64,000 nt of DNA from Rhodanobacter sp. (GTDB lineage Bacteria; Pseudomonadota; Gammaproteobacteria; Xanthomonadales; Rhodanobacteraceae): contig JANJTA010000005.1 of assembly GCA_024711345.1 (NCBI GenBank), forward strand, positions 90,700 to 154,699, read 5' to 3'. A program made the position numbers and the translations under genes. The notes beneath the pieces were generated by a model, which ran no database searches, was not told the DNA's origin, and saw only the letters and a program-made list of their open reading frames with translations. Position 1 is the stretch's first letter; the number at the start of each line of letters is the position of its first letter. Shown here piece after piece: positions 1-8,532 of the stretch.

Positions 1-694
1 GGTCCAGCTCGTCCGACCAGCCGCGGCGATAACGCAACTCGAATGCGCCCAGTTCCGGCAGCAAGCCGGCGAGGCTGTCCCGCAGCTTTGGACGCAACCG
101 GTCCAGATAGTCGCGCCGTTGCTGGTCGATCTGCTCGGCGGCCAGAGCCAGCTCCGCCTCCCATGGCGCAAACAGCTCGTCGGCAGGTGGCGAAGAGGCC
201 CGCAACAGGCTGTTGCGCTGTTTCAGCGCACGCTGGTAGCGGCGCCAGAGGGACAGAAAGGCATGTTCCACGTGGAACACGCCCCAATCCAGATACCGCC
301 GGCGTTCCTCCGCCGCACCGGCGATCAAGCCATGCGACCCGGGCTCAAAACAGACCACCGCGCATTCGCCGACCAGCTGCCCCAGCGCCACACCGGCACC
401 ATCCAGTTTCGCCTCCCAGCGCCCGCCGCCCCGCCCGAGGCCAAGCCGGCGCACCCGCCCATCGGCATGCCGCAGCTCGGCGAAGATCGACAGTTGCGTG
501 GCGCCCCGCTGCAACAGCGTCTCCTTCGCGCCGCTGCGGAAGGAGCGCGCATGCGACAGCAGGAACGCTGCCTCCAGCGCGCTGGTCTTGCCGGCGCCGT
601 TGGCGCCCACAAAGACGTTGACCGCCGGGCCCAGCGCCACGTCGACGTTGCTGAGGCAGCGCAGGCCGCGCACGCGAAGCCGCTCCAGCCTCAT
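1..694 (-). CDS. recF: RecF, DNA repair and replication-restart ATPase (C-terminus off the window)
   Basis: RecF is an SMC-like ABC ATPase that loads RecA at gaps in replicated DNA. The 231 residues present carry a Walker A motif GANGAGKT at residues 30-37, followed by the family segment with ALEA and the HARSFRS motif. The gene runs off the left edge, so about the last third is missing. I chose the ATG at 694 because MRLERLRVRGLRCL aligns with the usual M-x-L-x-R-L start; an in-frame GTG lies five codons upstream. It is downstream of dnaN on the same strand, the classic order. A perfect parS site lies inside the reading frame. Confidence 0.93.
   Translation of the reverse strand, partial: MRLERLRVRGLRCLSNVDVALGPAVNVFVGANGAGKTSALEAAFLLSHARSFRSGAKETLLQRGATQLSIFAELRHADGRVRRLGLGRGGGRWEAKLDGAGVALGQLVGECAVVCFEPGSHGLIAGAAEERRRYLDWGVFHVEHAFLSLWRRYQRALKQRNSLLRASSPPADELFAPWEAELALAAEQIDQQRRDYLDRLRPKLRDSLAGLLPELGAFELRYRRGWSDELD
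264..279. promoter_or_regulatory. parS centromere site inside recF
   Basis: The 16-bp sequence TGTTCCACGTGGAACA is a perfect palindrome. It is identical to the parS variant I know from Pseudomonas and fits the general ParB consensus TGTTNCACGTGNAACA. parA and parB lie about 45 kb away in this window, and the site lies about 1.8 kb from the candidate oriC, where chromosomal parS sites normally cluster. I found no second perfect copy by eye. Confidence 0.9.
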
Positions 695-715
695 GCGGGA
701 AATGTCCACAAACGG

Positions 716-750
716 CAACGCCGGAGTCCCTGGCGGGAGCCCCGGCGTTG
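716..750. other. Inverted repeat between dnaN and recF
   Basis: CAACGCCGG (716-724) and CCGGCGTTG (742-750) form a perfect 9-bp stem in the 96-bp gap between recF and dnaN. On the gene strand it is not followed by a T run, so it is not a clear terminator. It may be an attenuator or RNA-processing site between dnaN and recF. Confidence 0.35.
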
Positions 751-790
751 TTTATGCCTGCCGCGTCGGGCGAGCGCCATGCGCCGGTCG

Positions 791-1891
791 TCAGAGCCGC
801 AACGGCATGATCACGTGACGCGCCTGCTCGTTGTCGTGTTCCTGCACGAGGCAGCTCGACTGTGCATCGCGCAGGCTGAGGCGCGCCTGCTCCCCGCGCA
901 ATGCGGAGAGCGCATCGAGCAGGTAGCCCACGTTGAAGCCCACCGCCAGGTCGGACACGTGGGTGTCGGCCTCGACCTCCTCCACCGCTTCTTCCTGTTC
1001 CGGGTTGTGCGCCACGATGCGCAGCTTGCCCGGCGACAGTTCCAGCCGCACGCCGCGGTACTTCTCGTTGGACAGGATCGCGGCGCGCTGCAGTGCACCG
1101 CGCAGCACCTCGCGGTCGATCGTGGCGGTCTTGTCCGCGCCCAGCGGGATCACTGCCTCGTAGTCGGGGAAGCGGCCGTCGATCAGCTTGGAGGTGAACA
1201 CCACGTCGCCGCGGCGCACGCGCAGGTGGTTGCGGCCGAACTCCAGCTCGACCTGGCCCTCGCCGGTTTCCAGCAGACCTACCAGCTCATTGACGCCCTT
1301 GCGCGGGATGATGATCTGCCGGCGTGTGCTCACCGAATTCTGCAGGCCGGTCTCCTTCATCGCCAGGCGGTGGCCGTCGGTGGCCACGCAGCGCAGGGTG
1401 TGTTCCTGCAGATCCAGCAGCATGCCGTTCAGGTAGTAACGCACGTCCTGATTCGCCATCGCGAAGGCCGTGCGTTCCATCAGGTCGCGCAACGCTTCTT
1501 CCGGCAGGCTGACCTTTTCCACCAGTTCGATCTCGTCGACGGTGGGAAACTCGCTGGCCGGCAGGGTCGTCAGGGTGAAACGGCTGCGCCCGGCGTTCAG
1601 CGCGATACGGTCGCCATTGAGCTTGACGTCGATCCGCGCGCCGTCGGGCAGGGCGCGCACGATGTCGAACAGCTTGCGGGCCGGGATGGTGACCTCGCCA
1701 TCGGCCAGTTTGTCAGCCTCGGTGGTGGCCACCATCTCCACTTCCAGGTCGGTTCCGGTCAGCGACAGCTTGCCGCCACCGACCTTGACCAACAGGTTGG
1801 CCAGCACCGGCAGCGTCTGGCGGCGTTCCACCACACCAACCACCTGCTGCAGCGGCTTGAGCAGAGCTTCTCGTTGGATGCTGAATTGCAT
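791..1891 (-). CDS. dnaN: DNA polymerase III beta subunit (sliding clamp)
   Basis: This is the ring-shaped processivity clamp that holds DNA polymerase III on DNA. The protein is 366 residues, the normal length, with the typical N-terminus MQFSIQREALLKPLQQV and the conserved C-terminal end VIMPLRL, which is part of the hydrophobic pocket that binds partners. All three clamp domains appear present. It lies between dnaA and recF on the same strand and is separated from dnaA by the candidate origin. Confidence 0.98.
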   Translation of the reverse strand: MQFSIQREALLKPLQQVVGVVERRQTLPVLANLLVKVGGGKLSLTGTDLEVEMVATTEADKLADGEVTIPARKLFDIVRALPDGARIDVKLNGDRIALNAGRSRFTLTTLPASEFPTVDEIELVEKVSLPEEALRDLMERTAFAMANQDVRYYLNGMLLDLQEHTLRCVATDGHRLAMKETGLQNSVSTRRQIIIPRKGVNELVGLLETGEGQVELEFGRNHLRVRRGDVVFTSKLIDGRFPDYEAVIPLGADKTATIDREVLRGALQRAAILSNEKYRGVRLELSPGKLRIVAHNPEQEEAVEEVEADTHVSDLAVGFNVGYLLDALSALRGEQARLSLRDAQSSCLVQEHDNEQARHVIMPLRL

Positions 1892-2050
1892 GACTGTGCT
1901 TCCCCTATGCCTGCTGTTCTGTCTTTAAAAGAGGTTGGTGGTTGCTGTTGATGCGGTGGGTAACTTTTTTTTCCGAATTCTATCCATCAAATCAACAAGT
2001 TGCATGGTTTGTTGGCTGTGCTTGAACGAGCTGCCTGACGGTGGGCCATT

Positions 2051-2059
2051 TGTGGATAA
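2051..2059 (-). promoter_or_regulatory. DnaA box
   Basis: TGTGGATAA is the exact complement of the consensus DnaA box TTATCCACA. It faces the box at 2085-2093. Confidence 0.8.
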
Positions 2060-2084
2060 CTTTCGCGGCCGATCTTTCCACCCA

Positions 2085-2093
2085 TTATCCACA
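2085..2093 (+). promoter_or_regulatory. DnaA box
   Basis: TTATCCACA is a perfect consensus DnaA box 25 bp from an inverted partner, upstream of dnaN and downstream of dnaA. Confidence 0.82.
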
Positions 2094-2138
2094 GCTTGGC
2101 CCCTCGGCTATCCATAATTTTTGCCGCCGGCCACCCGC

Positions 2139-3470
2139 TCAGCCGGTCAGCGTGCGAATCAGTTGCTCCCAGTCCTGGCGCATGCGCGCGTCAGTCTCGA
2201 TGAACTTGCGGATCGTCTTGCACGCGTGCATCACGGTGGTGTGGTCGCGCCCGCCGAACGCCTCGCCGATCTCCGGCAGGCTGTGCTCGGTCAGTTCCTT
2301 GGACAAGGTCATGGCGATCTGCCGCGGCCGCGCCAGCGAACGCACGCGCCGCTTGGACAAGAGGTCCTGCAGGCGCACGTTGAAGTACTCGGCGGTGATC
2401 TTCTGAATGTTGGCGATGGTGACCGCCTGCGCGTGCGTGGCCAGCAGGTCGCGCAGGGTTTCCTCGGCGAAGTCGGTGGTGATCGGCTTGCCGTAGAAGT
2501 TGGCCCGCGCGGCCAGCGTGTTCAGCGCGCCCTCGAGGTCGCGCACGTTGGAGCGGATGCGCTTGGCCAGCAGCATCGCCACGTGCTCGTCCACCGCCAC
2601 GCCCTTGTCGTGCGCCTTGGCCAGCAAAATCGCCGCACGCGTCTCGAAATCCGGCGGTTCGATCGCCACCGACAGGCCCCAGCCCAGGCGCGATTTCAGC
2701 CGCGGCTCCAGCTTGTCCACTTCCTTGGGGTAACGGTCGCAGGTGAGGATGATCTGCTGCTTGGACTCGAACAGCGCGTTGAAGGTGTGGAAGAACTCTT
2801 CCTGCGTGGTGTCCTTGCCGGCGAAGAACTGGATGTCGTCGATCAAGAGCGCATCCACCGAGCGGAAGCGCAGCTTGAACTGGTCCATGCTCTTGGCGCG
2901 CAGCGCCTCGATCATCGAGCCGACGAATTGTTCCGAGCGCAGGTAGAGCACCTTGCAGTCGGGGTTGCGCTCGCGCATCAGGTTGCCGGCGGCGTGCATC
3001 AGATGGGTCTTGCCCAGGCCGGTGCCGCCGTACAGCAGCAGCGGGTTGTAGGCGCGGCCGGGGTTGGTGGCCACCTGCATGGCGGCGGCCTTGCCGAGCT
3101 GGTTCGACTTGCCCTCGACGAAGGTCTCGAAGGTGTAGTGCGGGTCCAGGTTGTGGTTGAACGCGGGAGCCGCCGGGGCCGCGGCAACCCGCGGCGCCGA
3201 TGTCGCCTTGGCCGGCGCGGCCGGCCGCGCCATGCTGGAGCCGACCTCCAGCCGCACCGGGCACGGCTTGCCGTCAAGCTGCAGCAGCATCGCCTCGATC
3301 TGTTCCAGATAGCGCCCGCGCACGGTGTCCAGGGTGTAGGAATTGGGCGCAAACAGCTGCAGGCCGTTGGCCTCTTCGCGCGCCTGCAGCGGCATCAGCC
3401 AGGTATGCAGGTCTTCGGCGCTCAGCTCGCCTTCGAGGCGCTCAAGGCAGCGCCGCCACAGATCACTCAT
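2139..3470 (-). CDS. dnaA: Chromosomal replication initiator DnaA
   Basis: DnaA binds DnaA boxes and melts the origin in its ATP form. The 443-residue protein has the N-terminal oligomerisation domain starting [12 protein letters not shown], an Ala/Pro-rich linker around residues 75-105, the AAA+ core with Walker A GGTGLGKT at 148-155 and LLIDDIQ as Walker B, and the C-terminal helix-turn-helix with the signature DHTTVMHA. I chose the ATG at 3470; a TTG four codons upstream extends the frame but fits the family less well. Confidence 0.98.
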   Translation of the reverse strand: MSDLWRRCLERLEGELSAEDLHTWLMPLQAREEANGLQLFAPNSYTLDTVRGRYLEQIEAMLLQLDGKPCPVRLEVGSSMARPAAPAKATSAPRVAAAPAAPAFNHNLDPHYTFETFVEGKSNQLGKAAAMQVATNPGRAYNPLLLYGGTGLGKTHLMHAAGNLMRERNPDCKVLYLRSEQFVGSMIEALRAKSMDQFKLRFRSVDALLIDDIQFFAGKDTTQEEFFHTFNALFESKQQIILTCDRYPKEVDKLEPRLKSRLGWGLSVAIEPPDFETRAAILLAKAHDKGVAVDEHVAMLLAKRIRSNVRDLEGALNTLAARANFYGKPITTDFAEETLRDLLATHAQAVTIANIQKITAEYFNVRLQDLLSKRRVRSLARPRQIAMTLSKELTEHSLPEIGEAFGGRDHTTVMHACKTIRKFIETDARMRQDWEQLIRTLTG

Positions 3471-3567
3471 GGATAAAATCAACCACAGCTTCGGAGCGCT
3501 TGCGCGCGGGGTGATGGGTTAGTCTAGCAGCCTCCCCCGCACCCCCGGCCGCCACCTGTCCACAGCG

Positions 3568-3576
3568 GTATCCACA
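3568..3576 (+). promoter_or_regulatory. DnaA-box-like site upstream of dnaA
   Basis: GTATCCACA differs from the consensus TTATCCACA at one base. A weaker site, CTGTCCACA, lies just upstream at 3556-3564. They sit in the dnaA-rpmH gap, where they could autoregulate dnaA or belong to the origin. Confidence 0.5.
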
Positions 3577-3595
3577 GGGCGTCCGCCACGGTCAT

Positions 3596-3625
3596 TTGAC
3601 AGAGGCGGCGGCTACCCGACATACT
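3596..3625 (+). promoter_or_regulatory. Candidate rpmH promoter
   Basis: A perfect -35 hexamer TTGACA (3596-3601) is followed after 18 bp by CATACT (3620-3625), a fair -10 element. The start of rpmH lies about 40 bp downstream, which suits a ribosomal-protein promoter. Confidence 0.6.
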
Positions 3626-3665
3626 TTCAAGCCTTTTTCCATCCACATTCCCTTCGGAGCAACCC

Positions 3666-3800
3666 ATGAAGCGGACCTTCCAGCCCAGCAAGCTCAAGCG
3701 CGCTCGCACGCACGGCTTCCGTGCCCGCATGGCCACCGCCGACGGCCGCAAAGTCCTCAGCGCCCGTCGCGCCAAGGGCCGCAAGCGCCTGATCCCGTAA
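3666..3800 (+). CDS. rpmH: 50S ribosomal protein L34
   Basis: L34 is a small basic protein of the large ribosomal subunit. The 44-residue product begins [19 protein letters not shown] and ends KGRKRLIP, and matches the family across its full length. It is followed 15 bp later by rnpA, the near-universal order rpmH-rnpA-yidC. Confidence 0.98.
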   Translation: MKRTFQPSKLKRARTHGFRARMATADGRKVLSARRAKGRKRLIP

Positions 3801-3815
3801 TTCGGCACGAGCGTC

Positions 3816-4220
3816 ATGGCCAACGCCGGGCTGCCGCGCGAAGCGCGGTTACGTCGGCCGGGTGACTTCGCCGCCTTGCGAACCAGCAGCGGACGCGCAG
3901 GCGGCCGCTGTTTTCATATGCGCTATCGCGACAATGGCCTCGACCATGCCCGGCTCGGTCTGGCGATTTCCAAGCGCGTCTCCAAGCGCGCGGTCGAACG
4001 CAACCGGATCAAGCGCCTGCTGCGCGAATCGTTCCGGCGCGTGCGCCACCAGCTGCCGGCGGTCGACATGATGGTGATGGCGCGCGAACAGGCCGCCGGT
4101 GTCCCCGGGCCGCAGTTGCTGGCCGAGCTCGATGGCTTGTGGAAAAAACTTCAGGCCGGCCATGCCGCCACGTCCGGGCCATTGAAGCCCGCCGGCGACA
4201 CCCGCACAATCGAGCGTTGA
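3816..4220 (+). CDS. rnpA: Ribonuclease P protein component
   Basis: This is the protein cofactor of RNase P, which trims the 5' ends of tRNA precursors. The 134-residue protein carries the signature RNRIKRLLRESFR beginning at residue 62 and the basic N-terminal RNA-binding segment. Its C-terminus after about residue 115 is low-complexity. The small membrane gene yidD, often found between rnpA and yidC, is absent from the 64-bp gap that follows. Confidence 0.96.
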   Translation: MANAGLPREARLRRPGDFAALRTSSGRAGGRCFHMRYRDNGLDHARLGLAISKRVSKRAVERNRIKRLLRESFRRVRHQLPAVDMMVMAREQAAGVPGPQLLAELDGLWKKLQAGHAATSGPLKPAGDTRTIER

Positions 4221-4284
4221 CCTTTTCCCTTCCTGTCTCCGCGGCGTGGACACGTGTCGTGGCGTTACCCGGATCTGCTACGCG

Positions 4285-6015
4285 ATGAATCAAACGCGCA
4301 CCTTCCTCCTGTTCGCCCTGCTGGCCGTGGCCTACTTCCTGTTCCTCGCCTGGGAGAAGGATTACGGCCCCCAGCCGCCGCCGCCGGAGGTTGCCAGCAC
4401 CGGCGTCGCCTCGTCGACCGACGCCAGCGTACCGGGCGCGATCCCCACCGCCACTCCGGCCACGCCTGCTCCGGCCGCTCCGGCGCAGAGCGGTCAGAAT
4501 GCTGCCGCGCCGGCGCAGCTGATCACCATCACCACCGACGTGTTGAAGCTGAGCGTGGACACCCGCGGCGGCAGCCTGGTGCACGCCGACCTGCTGGCCT
4601 ACCCGCAGGCGGCACGCACGCACAAGTCGCCGAACCCGCCGCCGACCGTGCTGCTGTCCAGCGACGAGGCGCATTATTCGGTGGCCCAGAGCGGCCTGGT
4701 CAGCAGCAGCGACAGCGCGCCGGCCGACCAGCCGAACCATCTGGCGCTGTTCCACGCCGAACACACCGCCTACGCGCTGGCCCCTGGCCAGGACGAGCTG
4801 AAGGTCGACCTCACCTGGCAGGACGCCGCTGGCCTCAAGGTCACCAAGACCTATACCTTCAAGCGCGGCAGCTACGTCATCGGCGTGAGCCAGCGCATCG
4901 ACAACGGCAGCGCCGCCGCATGGCATGGCAACGCCTACCAGCAGCTGCTGCGGGTCGAGCCACCGAAAGCCACCAACTGGCTGGCCAACTACACCAACCC
5001 CGAGACACGCAGCTTCCAGGGCGCCGCCTGGTACACCGGCGAAAAGTTCGAGAAGCTGCCGTTCAAGGACTTCGCCGAACCGAAGGACCAGCTCAACGCC
5101 TCGATCAAGGGCGGCTGGGCGGCGATGCTCAAGCTGTACTTCGTCACCGCCTGGATTCCGCCAGCCAACCAGACCGAGCAGTACGTCACCCAGACCATCA
5201 ACCCCGACAGCGCGCACCCGCGCTACCTGATCCGCACCGTCGGTCCCGCGCTCAGCGTGGCGCCGGGACAGAGCCTGACCAGCCAGTCGCGCCTGTACGT
5301 CGGCCCGAACGTGCAGGGCGCGATGGGCGCGATCGCACCGGGACTGGATCTGACCATCGACTACGGCATGTTCAAGATCATCGCCGTGCCGATGCACTGG
5401 GTGCTGTCGCAGTTCCACGCCGTCACCAAGAACTGGGGCGTGGCGATCATCCTGCTGGTGCTGCTGATCAAGGGCCTGAGCTGGAAGCTCACCGCCATCC
5501 AGTACCGCTCCAGCGCGCGCATGCGCAAGCTGCAGCCGCGCGTGCAGGCGCTGAAGGAGCGCTACGGCGACGACAAGCAGAAGATGCAGATGGCGATGAT
5601 GGAGCTGTACAAGAAGGAGAAGGTCAACCCGATGGGCGGCTGCCTGCCGGTACTGATCACCCTTCCCGTCTTCTACGGCCTGTTCTTCGTGCTCGAGTAC
5701 AGCCTGGAGCTGCGCCACGCGCCGTTCCTGTGGATCCCCGACCTCAGCGCGCCCGACCCGATCTACATCCTGCCGATCATCTACGCGATCGTGATGCTGG
5801 GCACGCAGTGGCTGAACCCGGTCGCGGCGGGCATGGACCCGACCCAGGCGAAGATGATGAAGGTGATGCCGCTGCTGTTCACCGTGATGTTCGCCTTCTT
5901 CCCCGCTGGCCTGTGCCTGTACTACGCCGTGAACGGCATCGTCGGCCTCGGCCAGCAATGGTGGATTACCCATCACGTGGATCGCGAGGACGCTGCGAAG
6001 CCCCAGGCCGCCTGA
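4285..6015 (+). CDS. yidC: Membrane protein insertase YidC
   Basis: YidC inserts and folds inner-membrane proteins, alone or with SecYEG. The 576-residue protein has an N-terminal membrane segment (MNQTRTFLLFALLAVAYFLF), an Ala/Pro-rich stretch, the large periplasmic P1 domain typical of Gram-negative YidC, and the C-terminal 60KD_IMP insertase domain with several membrane segments. I chose the ATG at 4285 because the membrane segment starts there; the frame stays open 13 codons upstream without matching the family. Confidence 0.97.
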   Translation: MNQTRTFLLFALLAVAYFLFLAWEKDYGPQPPPPEVASTGVASSTDASVPGAIPTATPATPAPAAPAQSGQNAAAPAQLITITTDVLKLSVDTRGGSLVHADLLAYPQAARTHKSPNPPPTVLLSSDEAHYSVAQSGLVSSSDSAPADQPNHLALFHAEHTAYALAPGQDELKVDLTWQDAAGLKVTKTYTFKRGSYVIGVSQRIDNGSAAAWHGNAYQQLLRVEPPKATNWLANYTNPETRSFQGAAWYTGEKFEKLPFKDFAEPKDQLNASIKGGWAAMLKLYFVTAWIPPANQTEQYVTQTINPDSAHPRYLIRTVGPALSVAPGQSLTSQSRLYVGPNVQGAMGAIAPGLDLTIDYGMFKIIAVPMHWVLSQFHAVTKNWGVAIILLVLLIKGLSWKLTAIQYRSSARMRKLQPRVQALKERYGDDKQKMQMAMMELYKKEKVNPMGGCLPVLITLPVFYGLFFVLEYSLELRHAPFLWIPDLSAPDPIYILPIIYAIVMLGTQWLNPVAAGMDPTQAKMMKVMPLLFTVMFAFFPAGLCLYYAVNGIVGLGQQWWITHHVDREDAAKPQAA

Positions 6016-6087
6016 CGGACACCTTGGCGATCTTGCCTGATCGCCAGGCTCAGATGAGCGGCCATCCGTGGCCCCATCTCCCATCGA

Positions 6088-6126
6088 AGCGGCCGCGACG
6101 GGCAACCGCCGCGGCCGCTTTCGTTT
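6088..6126 (+). terminator. Rho-independent terminator after yidC
   Basis: AGCGGCCGCG (6088-6097) and CGCGGCCGCT (6110-6119) form a perfect 10-bp GC-rich stem with a 12-base loop, followed by TCGTTT. It lies between yidC and mnmE and would separate their transcripts. Confidence 0.7.
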
Positions 6127-6138
6127 AACCTGCCGCGC

Positions 6139-7482
6139 ATGAACCAGAACGCCGACACCATCGCCGCCATCGCCAGCGCCCCCGGCGCGGCGGGCGTGGG
6201 GGTGCTGCGCGTGTCGGGGCCGGCGGCGGCGGCGATCGCGCAGGCCCTGCTCGGCCGTGCGCCGCAGCCGCGCCACGCCCACTTCGCCGCGTTCCGTGAC
6301 GGCGCGGGCGAGCTGATCGACCGCGGCCTGCTGCTCTACTTCCCCGCTCCGGCCTCCTACACCGGCGAGCGCGTGCTGGAACTGCAGGGCCACGGCAGCG
6401 CCGTGCTGCTCGATGCGCTGCTGCGCCGCGTGTGCGAACTCGGCGCGCGGCTGGCGCGCCCGGGCGAGTTCACCGAGCGCGCGTTCCTGAACGGCAAGCT
6501 CGACCTGGCCCAGGCCGAAGCCGTCGCCGACCTGATCGCGGCCCGCTCGCAGGCCGGCGCGCGTGCTGCGCTGCGCTCCATGGAAGGCGTGTTCTCGCGC
6601 AAGGTCGAGGCCCTGCTGCAGGCGTTGATCGCACTGCGCGTGCACATCGAGGCGGCGATCGACTTTCCCGAGGAGGAAATCGACTTCCTCGCCGACCCGG
6701 CCATCGCGGCGCAACTCGAAAGCCTGCGCGCCGAACTGGCTGCGCTGCTGCGCGAAGCGCAACGCGGCGTGCGTCTCAACGACGGCCTCAAGGTGGTCAT
6801 CATGGGCCGCCCCAACGCCGGCAAGTCCAGCCTGCTCAACGCACTGGCCGGCAGTGAGCGCGCCATCGTCACGCCGATTCCCGGCACCACCCGCGACGTG
6901 CTGCGCGAAGCACTGAGCCTGGATGGCATCGCCCTGGAACTGGCCGACACCGCCGGCCTGCGCGAGACGGAAGACGAAGTCGAACGCGAAGGCGTGCGCC
7001 GCGCGCACGGCGAGCTGCAACACGCGGACGTCGCGCTGCTGGTCACCGATGCCGAACATGCCGATGCCGACCGCGCCTTCTTCGCCGCGCTGCCGCCCGG
7101 CATCGAACGTCTCGTGCTGGTCAACAAGATCGATCGCGACGGCCTGGTCGCCCGCGCCGAACCGCGTGATGGCCTCGTCTGGCTATGGGTCTCGGCGAAA
7201 ACCGGCGAAGGTCTCGACACCCTGCGCGAGCATCTCAAGCGCGTGGCCGGCGCCGGCAGCGGCGAAGGTGCCTTCAGTGCGCGCCGCCGCCACGTGCTCG
7301 CGCTGGAAAGCGCGCGCACTCATCTCGACCACACCGCCACCGTGCTCGCCACCAGCCGTGCCGGCGAGCTCGCGGCCGAGGACTTGCGCCAAGCCCAGCA
7401 CGCCCTGGGCGAGATCACCGGTACCTACACCAGCGACGACCTGCTCGGCGCGATCTTCTCCAGCTTCTGCATCGGCAAGTGA
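6139..7482 (+). CDS. mnmE: tRNA modification GTPase MnmE (TrmE)
   Basis: MnmE, with MnmG, adds the carboxymethylaminomethyl group to U34 of certain tRNAs. The 447-residue protein has the N-terminal folate-binding domain, a GTPase domain with GRPNAGKS at residues 223-230 and DTAGLRETED as the G3 region, and the conserved C-terminal CIGK whose cysteine is needed for modification. Its stop abuts that of the convergent ribokinase gene with no gap. Confidence 0.98.
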   Translation: MNQNADTIAAIASAPGAAGVGVLRVSGPAAAAIAQALLGRAPQPRHAHFAAFRDGAGELIDRGLLLYFPAPASYTGERVLELQGHGSAVLLDALLRRVCELGARLARPGEFTERAFLNGKLDLAQAEAVADLIAARSQAGARAALRSMEGVFSRKVEALLQALIALRVHIEAAIDFPEEEIDFLADPAIAAQLESLRAELAALLREAQRGVRLNDGLKVVIMGRPNAGKSSLLNALAGSERAIVTPIPGTTRDVLREALSLDGIALELADTAGLRETEDEVEREGVRRAHGELQHADVALLVTDAEHADADRAFFAALPPGIERLVLVNKIDRDGLVARAEPRDGLVWLWVSAKTGEGLDTLREHLKRVAGAGSGEGAFSARRRHVLALESARTHLDHTATVLATSRAGELAAEDLRQAQHALGEITGTYTSDDLLGAIFSSFCIGK

Positions 7483-8379
7483 TCAATCGGCCTGCTGCGC
7501 GAGGAAGGCGCTCAGCTCGCGCCCGCTGGGCATGCCGCCTTGTGCGCCCAGTCGCGTCACCGACAGCGCGGCGGCGGCGCAGGCCTTGCGTACCGCTTGC
7601 GGCAGGCCTTCTTTCAAAAACACGGCCAGCGCGGCGTTGAAGGTGTCGCCGGCGCCGGTGCTGTCGACCACCTCGACCTTGAAGCCGTGCTGGTGGGCGG
7701 GCTCGCCTCCGTCGCGGTACCACGCGCCTTCGCCGCCGCGGGTGAGTACCACCGGACAGGGCGAGTGCCGCATCAGGTCACGGAAATCCTCGTGGGGATC
7801 GGCGCCGAGCAGGATCGCCAGCTCGTGCTGGTTCGGGGTGACGTAGCGGGCGAGTTGCAGCCAGTCGATGGGCAGCTGTTGCGCGGGCGCGGGGTTGAGG
7901 ATCACCGGCACGCCGAGGCGGTGGCCCAGGCGCACGGTGGCTTCCACCGTCTCCAGCGGGATCTCCATCTGCACCAGCACGGCGTCGGCGCGCGCGATCA
8001 GTGCCTGCGCCGCGGTGACCTGCGCCGGCGTGACACAGGCGTTGGCGGCGGGCACCACGATGATCTGGTTCTCGCCGCCGGCGACGGTGATCGAGGCGGT
8101 GCCGCTGGCGCCGTGCTCGAGACGCGCGACGTGATCCAGATTGACATGTTCGGCGGCGAGGCCGGCATGCAGCTGGTCGCCGAAGGCGTCGCGGCCGAGT
8201 GCACCGACCAGCGCCACCTCGGCGCCCAGCCGCGCGGCGGCCACGGCCTGGTTGGCGCCCTTGCCACCGGGCACGGTGAGGAAACGCTCGCCGAGGATGG
8301 TCTCGCCAGGGCCGACGAAGCGTGGCGCCTGGGTGACCAGGTCCATGTTGATGCTGCCCACGACGACGATGCGGCTCAT
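7483..8379 (-). CDS. rbsK: Ribokinase (PfkB family)
   Basis: The protein is predicted to phosphorylate ribose at C5 in the cytoplasm. The 298 residues begin with the PfkB signature region GSINMDLV and GGKGANQAVAAARLG, and end with the second signature STGAGDTFNAALAVFL, whose Asp is the catalytic base. The length is normal for ribokinase. No ribose transporter is adjacent, so a role in salvaging ribose from nucleosides is as likely as uptake. A related PfkB sugar kinase cannot be excluded. Confidence 0.85.
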   Translation of the reverse strand: MSRIVVVGSINMDLVTQAPRFVGPGETILGERFLTVPGGKGANQAVAAARLGAEVALVGALGRDAFGDQLHAGLAAEHVNLDHVARLEHGASGTASITVAGGENQIIVVPAANACVTPAQVTAAQALIARADAVLVQMEIPLETVEATVRLGHRLGVPVILNPAPAQQLPIDWLQLARYVTPNQHELAILLGADPHEDFRDLMRHSPCPVVLTRGGEGAWYRDGGEPAHQHGFKVEVVDSTGAGDTFNAALAVFLKEGLPQAVRKACAAAALSVTRLGAQGGMPSGRELSAFLAQQAD

Positions 8380-8430
8380 GCGTGCTTCCCGGTTTGTGTC
8401 CTTCGAAGCTTACCCGGTGAAGCCGTCACG

Positions 8431-8507
8431 TGTAGGAGCCCGCTGGCGGGCGATGCCTTTGCTCTGATGTCAGAAGCGAGAGCATCGCCCGCCAGCGGGC
8501 TCCTACA
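8431..8507. repeat. Intergenic inverted repeat, family A copy 1 (complete)
   Basis: Two 26-base arms (8431-8456 and 8482-8507) are perfect reverse complements around a 25-base loop. The arm core is TAGGAGCCCGCTGGCGGGCG, itself partly self-complementary. It fills most of the gap between the ribokinase start and the next minus-strand gene. Related copies occur at five other places in the window, so this is a REP- or REPIN-like family. Confidence 0.88.
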
Positions 8508-8532
8508 GGGAGGGAGTTACGCGGAGCGCGAG

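Larger units (their letters stand above)
1892..2138. other. Candidate chromosomal replication origin (oriC)
   Basis: This 247-bp gap between dnaA and dnaN is much more AT-rich than its surroundings, notably 1960-2010 with a run of eight T near 1966, which could serve as an unwinding element. It holds two perfect DnaA boxes in opposite orientation. The gap between dnaA and rpmH (3483-3665) also has near-consensus boxes, so the origin could be bipartite. Assignment rests on position and boxes only. Confidence 0.7.

Noticed and set aside
3596..3865. An alternative plus-strand frame covering rpmH
   Set aside because: L34 in another frame matches the family along its whole length.
4009..7059. A 1016-codon minus-strand frame opposite rnpA, yidC and mnmE
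   Set aside because: Antisense artefact of high GC; the plus-strand genes are certain.
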